This document shows, in pieces, positions 63,445 to 64,000 of a stretch of 64,000 bases of DNA (positions are counted from its first letter, which is position 1; each line of letters opens with the position of its first letter). The stretch is from Luidia sarsii. Taxonomy: Eukaryota > Echinodermata > Asteroidea > Paxillosida > Luidiidae. Below the pieces are notes generated by a model. That model was not told the origin of the DNA. It was given only the letters and a program-made list of their open reading frames with translations, and did no database searches. The DNA lies in NCBI GenBank assembly GCA_949987565.1, contig OX465119.1, positions 8,922,895-8,986,894 of the forward strand. The letters are read 5' to 3'. Position numbers and translations under genes: made by a program.

Positions 63445-63940
63445 GAGGTTTGTGCATGGTGACACCATGAACTGTAAATCATCTCTTATGAGATCTTAGG
63501 GGTATGACTCAGAGCCATACTCCTTCTCAGAGTTACCTGCTCTTTTCAGAGTCAAACTCCTTCTCAGATTTACAGGCTCTTTTCAGAGTCAAACTCCTTC
63601 TCAGATTTACAGGCTCTTTTCAGAGTCAAACTCCTTCTCAGATTTACAGGCTCTTTTCAGAGCCACACTCCTTCTCAGAGTTACTGGCTCTTTTCAGAGC
63701 CATACTCCTTCTCAGAGTTACCGGCCCTTTTCAGAGCCATACTCCTTCTCAGAGTTACCGACTCCTTTCTGAGCCATACTCCTTCTCAGAGAAACCGGCT
63801 CCTTTCAGAGTCAAACTCCTTCTCAGAGTAACCGACTCCTTTCAGAGCCATACTCCTTCTCAGAGATACGGCTCTTTTCAGAGCCATACTCCTTCTTATA
63901 AGAGATGATGTACAGTTTCGCCGCAAACCTCATAATTGGT
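63445..63940. mobile_element. Composite foldback element: inverted ends around ~37-bp tandem array
   Basis: Left end ATGAGGTTTGTGCATGGTGA then ATCATCTCTTATGAGA; right end CTTATAAGAGATGATGTACA then CGCAAACCTCATAA, inverted. Between lie about eleven units of GGCTCTTTTCAGAGCCATAC, TCCTTCTCAGAGTTACC. The plus-strand open frame here is an artefact of the array. Confidence 0.8.
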
Positions 63941-64000
63941 ATTTTCAACAGACAAACCTTAAAATCTTATCTAAACACAATGTTGCAAACTGTTTATTGA

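Noticed and set aside
63504..63908. 134-residue plus-strand frame
   Set aside because: Periodic translation of the ~37-bp array inside a composite foldback element.

Overview
The window is eukaryotic nuclear DNA, AT-rich and full of introns, minisatellites, foldback elements and tRNA-derived SINEs. A marine invertebrate deuterostome fits best, with an echinoderm as first guess. That rests on one-EGF-per-exon architecture of fibropellin/Notch-like type together with the repeat landscape, and it cannot be proved from the sequence alone.

The dominant content is one very large gene on the minus strand. It runs from beyond the right edge of the window down to a stop codon at 23755-23757. I assigned 44 exons by hand from splice sites and reading frame: 38 single-exon EGF-like domains (29302-63072), one CUB exon (28743-29123), four more EGF exons (24669-27760), and a last coding exon with an extracellular linker, one transmembrane helix and an 84-residue cytoplasmic tail (23755-24140). 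All assigned internal boundaries are phase 1, so any exon could be added or lost without breaking the frame. About 1,900 residues are encoded here. The N-terminus, signal peptide and promoter lie outside. The product should be a type I membrane protein with a long EGF stalk, a CUB domain near the membrane, and many Notch-type O-glucose and O-fucose acceptor sites. I know of no named family with this exact order.

The left third (1-23.7 kb) is mostly repeats: a ~0.9-kb palindrome, GC-rich degenerate repeats, a ~500-bp inverted duplication, two arrays of one minisatellite, a probable solo LTR, a 16-bp minisatellite and a ~225-bp satellite. Scattered in it are short, spliced-looking protein fragments. 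They suggest a second, small minus-strand gene (start at 18668-18670, candidate exons at 16.5, 16.0, 12.2, 9.2 and 7.1-7.4 kb) and the last exon of a plus-strand gene at 3996-4096. Neither product is recognised.

The introns of the EGF gene hold foldback elements with a GTGGGCCTGACGTTTCGATC stem, composite elements in which inverted ends flank a tandem array, nested tRNA-like SINEs, and minisatellites that recur in different introns, sometimes inverted.
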